This document shows positions 5,452 to 5,934 of a stretch of 5,934 nucleotides of DNA, in pieces. Position numbers and translations under genes: made by a program. The DNA comes from Candidatus Aminicenantota bacterium (lineage in GTDB: Bacteria; Acidobacteriota; Aminicenantia; Aminicenantales; UBA8522), in assembly GCA_003524335.1 (NCBI GenBank), contig DQHV01000060.1, forward strand, positions 2,030 to 7,963, read 5' to 3'. Position 1 is the stretch's first letter. Every line of letters begins with the position of its first letter. The notes beneath the pieces were generated by a model, which saw only the letters and a program-made list of their open reading frames with translations, was not told where the DNA came from and ran no database searches.

Positions 5452-5934
5452 ATGGCCATTCCCGGATTGACGATCATCGGCGAGTCGATCAACGATTCCG
5501 TGCCCTCGACGAAGAAGCTCTTCGACGCGAACGACGTCGCCGGCCTGCTCGATCTCGCCCGGAGCCAGGACGAGAAGGGCGCCGCCTGGATCGACGTCAA
5601 CGTCGGCCTCCGCCCCCCGGAGTTCATGGCCGACCTCGTCCGCCGCATCCAATCGGTCACGGCCAAGCCGCTCTCCATCGACACGCCCGACCCGGCCATC
5701 GCCGAGGCGGCCCTCCGGGCCTACGACATCGAGCGGGCCGGGGGGCGGAAGCCCATCCTGAACTCGATCTCCCCGCTCCGCCTCGCCATGTTCGACCTCA
5801 CCGCGGTCCGTCCGTTCATCCCGATCCTCATGGCCTCGGAGCGATACGAGCCCGGCGCGGGCTGCGGCAGCGCCAACCGGACGGCCGAAGAGACGAGAGA
5901 AACGGCACGGATGCTCCTCGGAGAGGCCCGGCGG
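5452..5934 (+). CDS. Methyltetrahydrofolate:corrinoid methyltransferase-like protein (pterin-binding TIM barrel), 3' truncated
   Basis: The reading frame stays open from ATG 5452 to the window end and gives 161 residues of the N-terminal half. It starts GLTIIGESIN (5-14), matching the 'LIIGERIN' strand of AcsE/MetH-type pterin-binding domains. Next comes AAWIDVNVG (44-52), like 'A..LDLNVG', then KPLSIDTPDPAIAEAAL (72-88), with D77 at the place of the pterin-binding Asp (D75 of Moorella MeTr). PILNSIS (101-107) has N104 at the place of N96. This family moves the N5-methyl group of a tetrahydropterin to a corrinoid protein, in the Wood-Ljungdahl pathway or in methylotrophic or glycine-betaine-type systems. 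Residues beyond 161, including the N199 equivalent, are outside the window, so AcsE, MtgA-like and MetH-like roles cannot be separated. A start with AGGAGGG and its own promoter marks it as the first gene of a new unit. Confidence 0.82.
   Translation, partial: MAIPGLTIIGESINDSVPSTKKLFDANDVAGLLDLARSQDEKGAAWIDVNVGLRPPEFMADLVRRIQSVTAKPLSIDTPDPAIAEAALRAYDIERAGGRKPILNSISPLRLAMFDLTAVRPFIPILMASERYEPGAGCGSANRTAEETRETARMLLGEARR

Noticed and set aside
5314..5699. Open frames on the - strand opposite the methyltransferase gene
   Set aside because: They overlap the divergent promoters and a clear pterin-binding coding frame on the other strand, and show no family resemblance.

Overview
The window is about 60% G+C, gene-dense bacterial DNA. 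It carries the conserved ribosomal-protein and RNA-modification operon rpsP(partial)-khpA-rimM-trmD-rplS-rnhB on the + strand. A 701-residue tetratricopeptide-repeat (TPR) protein gene follows, translationally coupled to rnhB. The host cannot be named from sequence alone. The high G+C, the large soluble TPR protein, a corrinoid-type methyltransferase and a small glycine-tailed RRM protein would suit an Acidobacteriota/Aminicenantes-like or deltaproteobacterial lineage; this is a low-confidence inference.

Layout. Bases 1-132 are the C-terminal half of ribosomal protein S16. khpA (160-396), rimM (397-906), trmD (896-1642) and rplS (1629-1970) are packed with zero spacing or 11-14 bp overlaps. 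After a 43 bp gap comes rnhB (2014-2649), whose stop overlaps the start of the TPR gene (2646-4751) in an ATGA. The 133 bp between the TPR gene and the convergent RRM gene hold two adjacent hairpins with identical GGGGACA/TGTCCCC outer arms and different inner stems. The second is followed by T6 and looks like the operon terminator. The RRM RNA-binding protein gene lies on the - strand (4885-5190). Its leader is about 110 nt long and can fold so as to hide its own ribosome binding site and start codon. A divergent sigma70-type promoter at 5399-5427 drives a methyltetrahydrofolate-methyltransferase-like gene (5452 onward) that runs off the window end.

Function. The first six genes serve ribosome assembly (S16, L19, RimM), tRNA G37 methylation (TrmD), RNA binding (KhpA) and removal of RNA from DNA (RNase HII). 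The TPR protein is an added scaffold of unknown role. The RRM protein is probably a cold- or stress-responsive RNA chaperone-like factor. The last gene belongs to one-carbon (pterin/corrinoid) metabolism and is an independent transcription unit. The points most worth a second look are the RRM leader, the GGGGACA hairpin pair and the TPR protein at the operon end.
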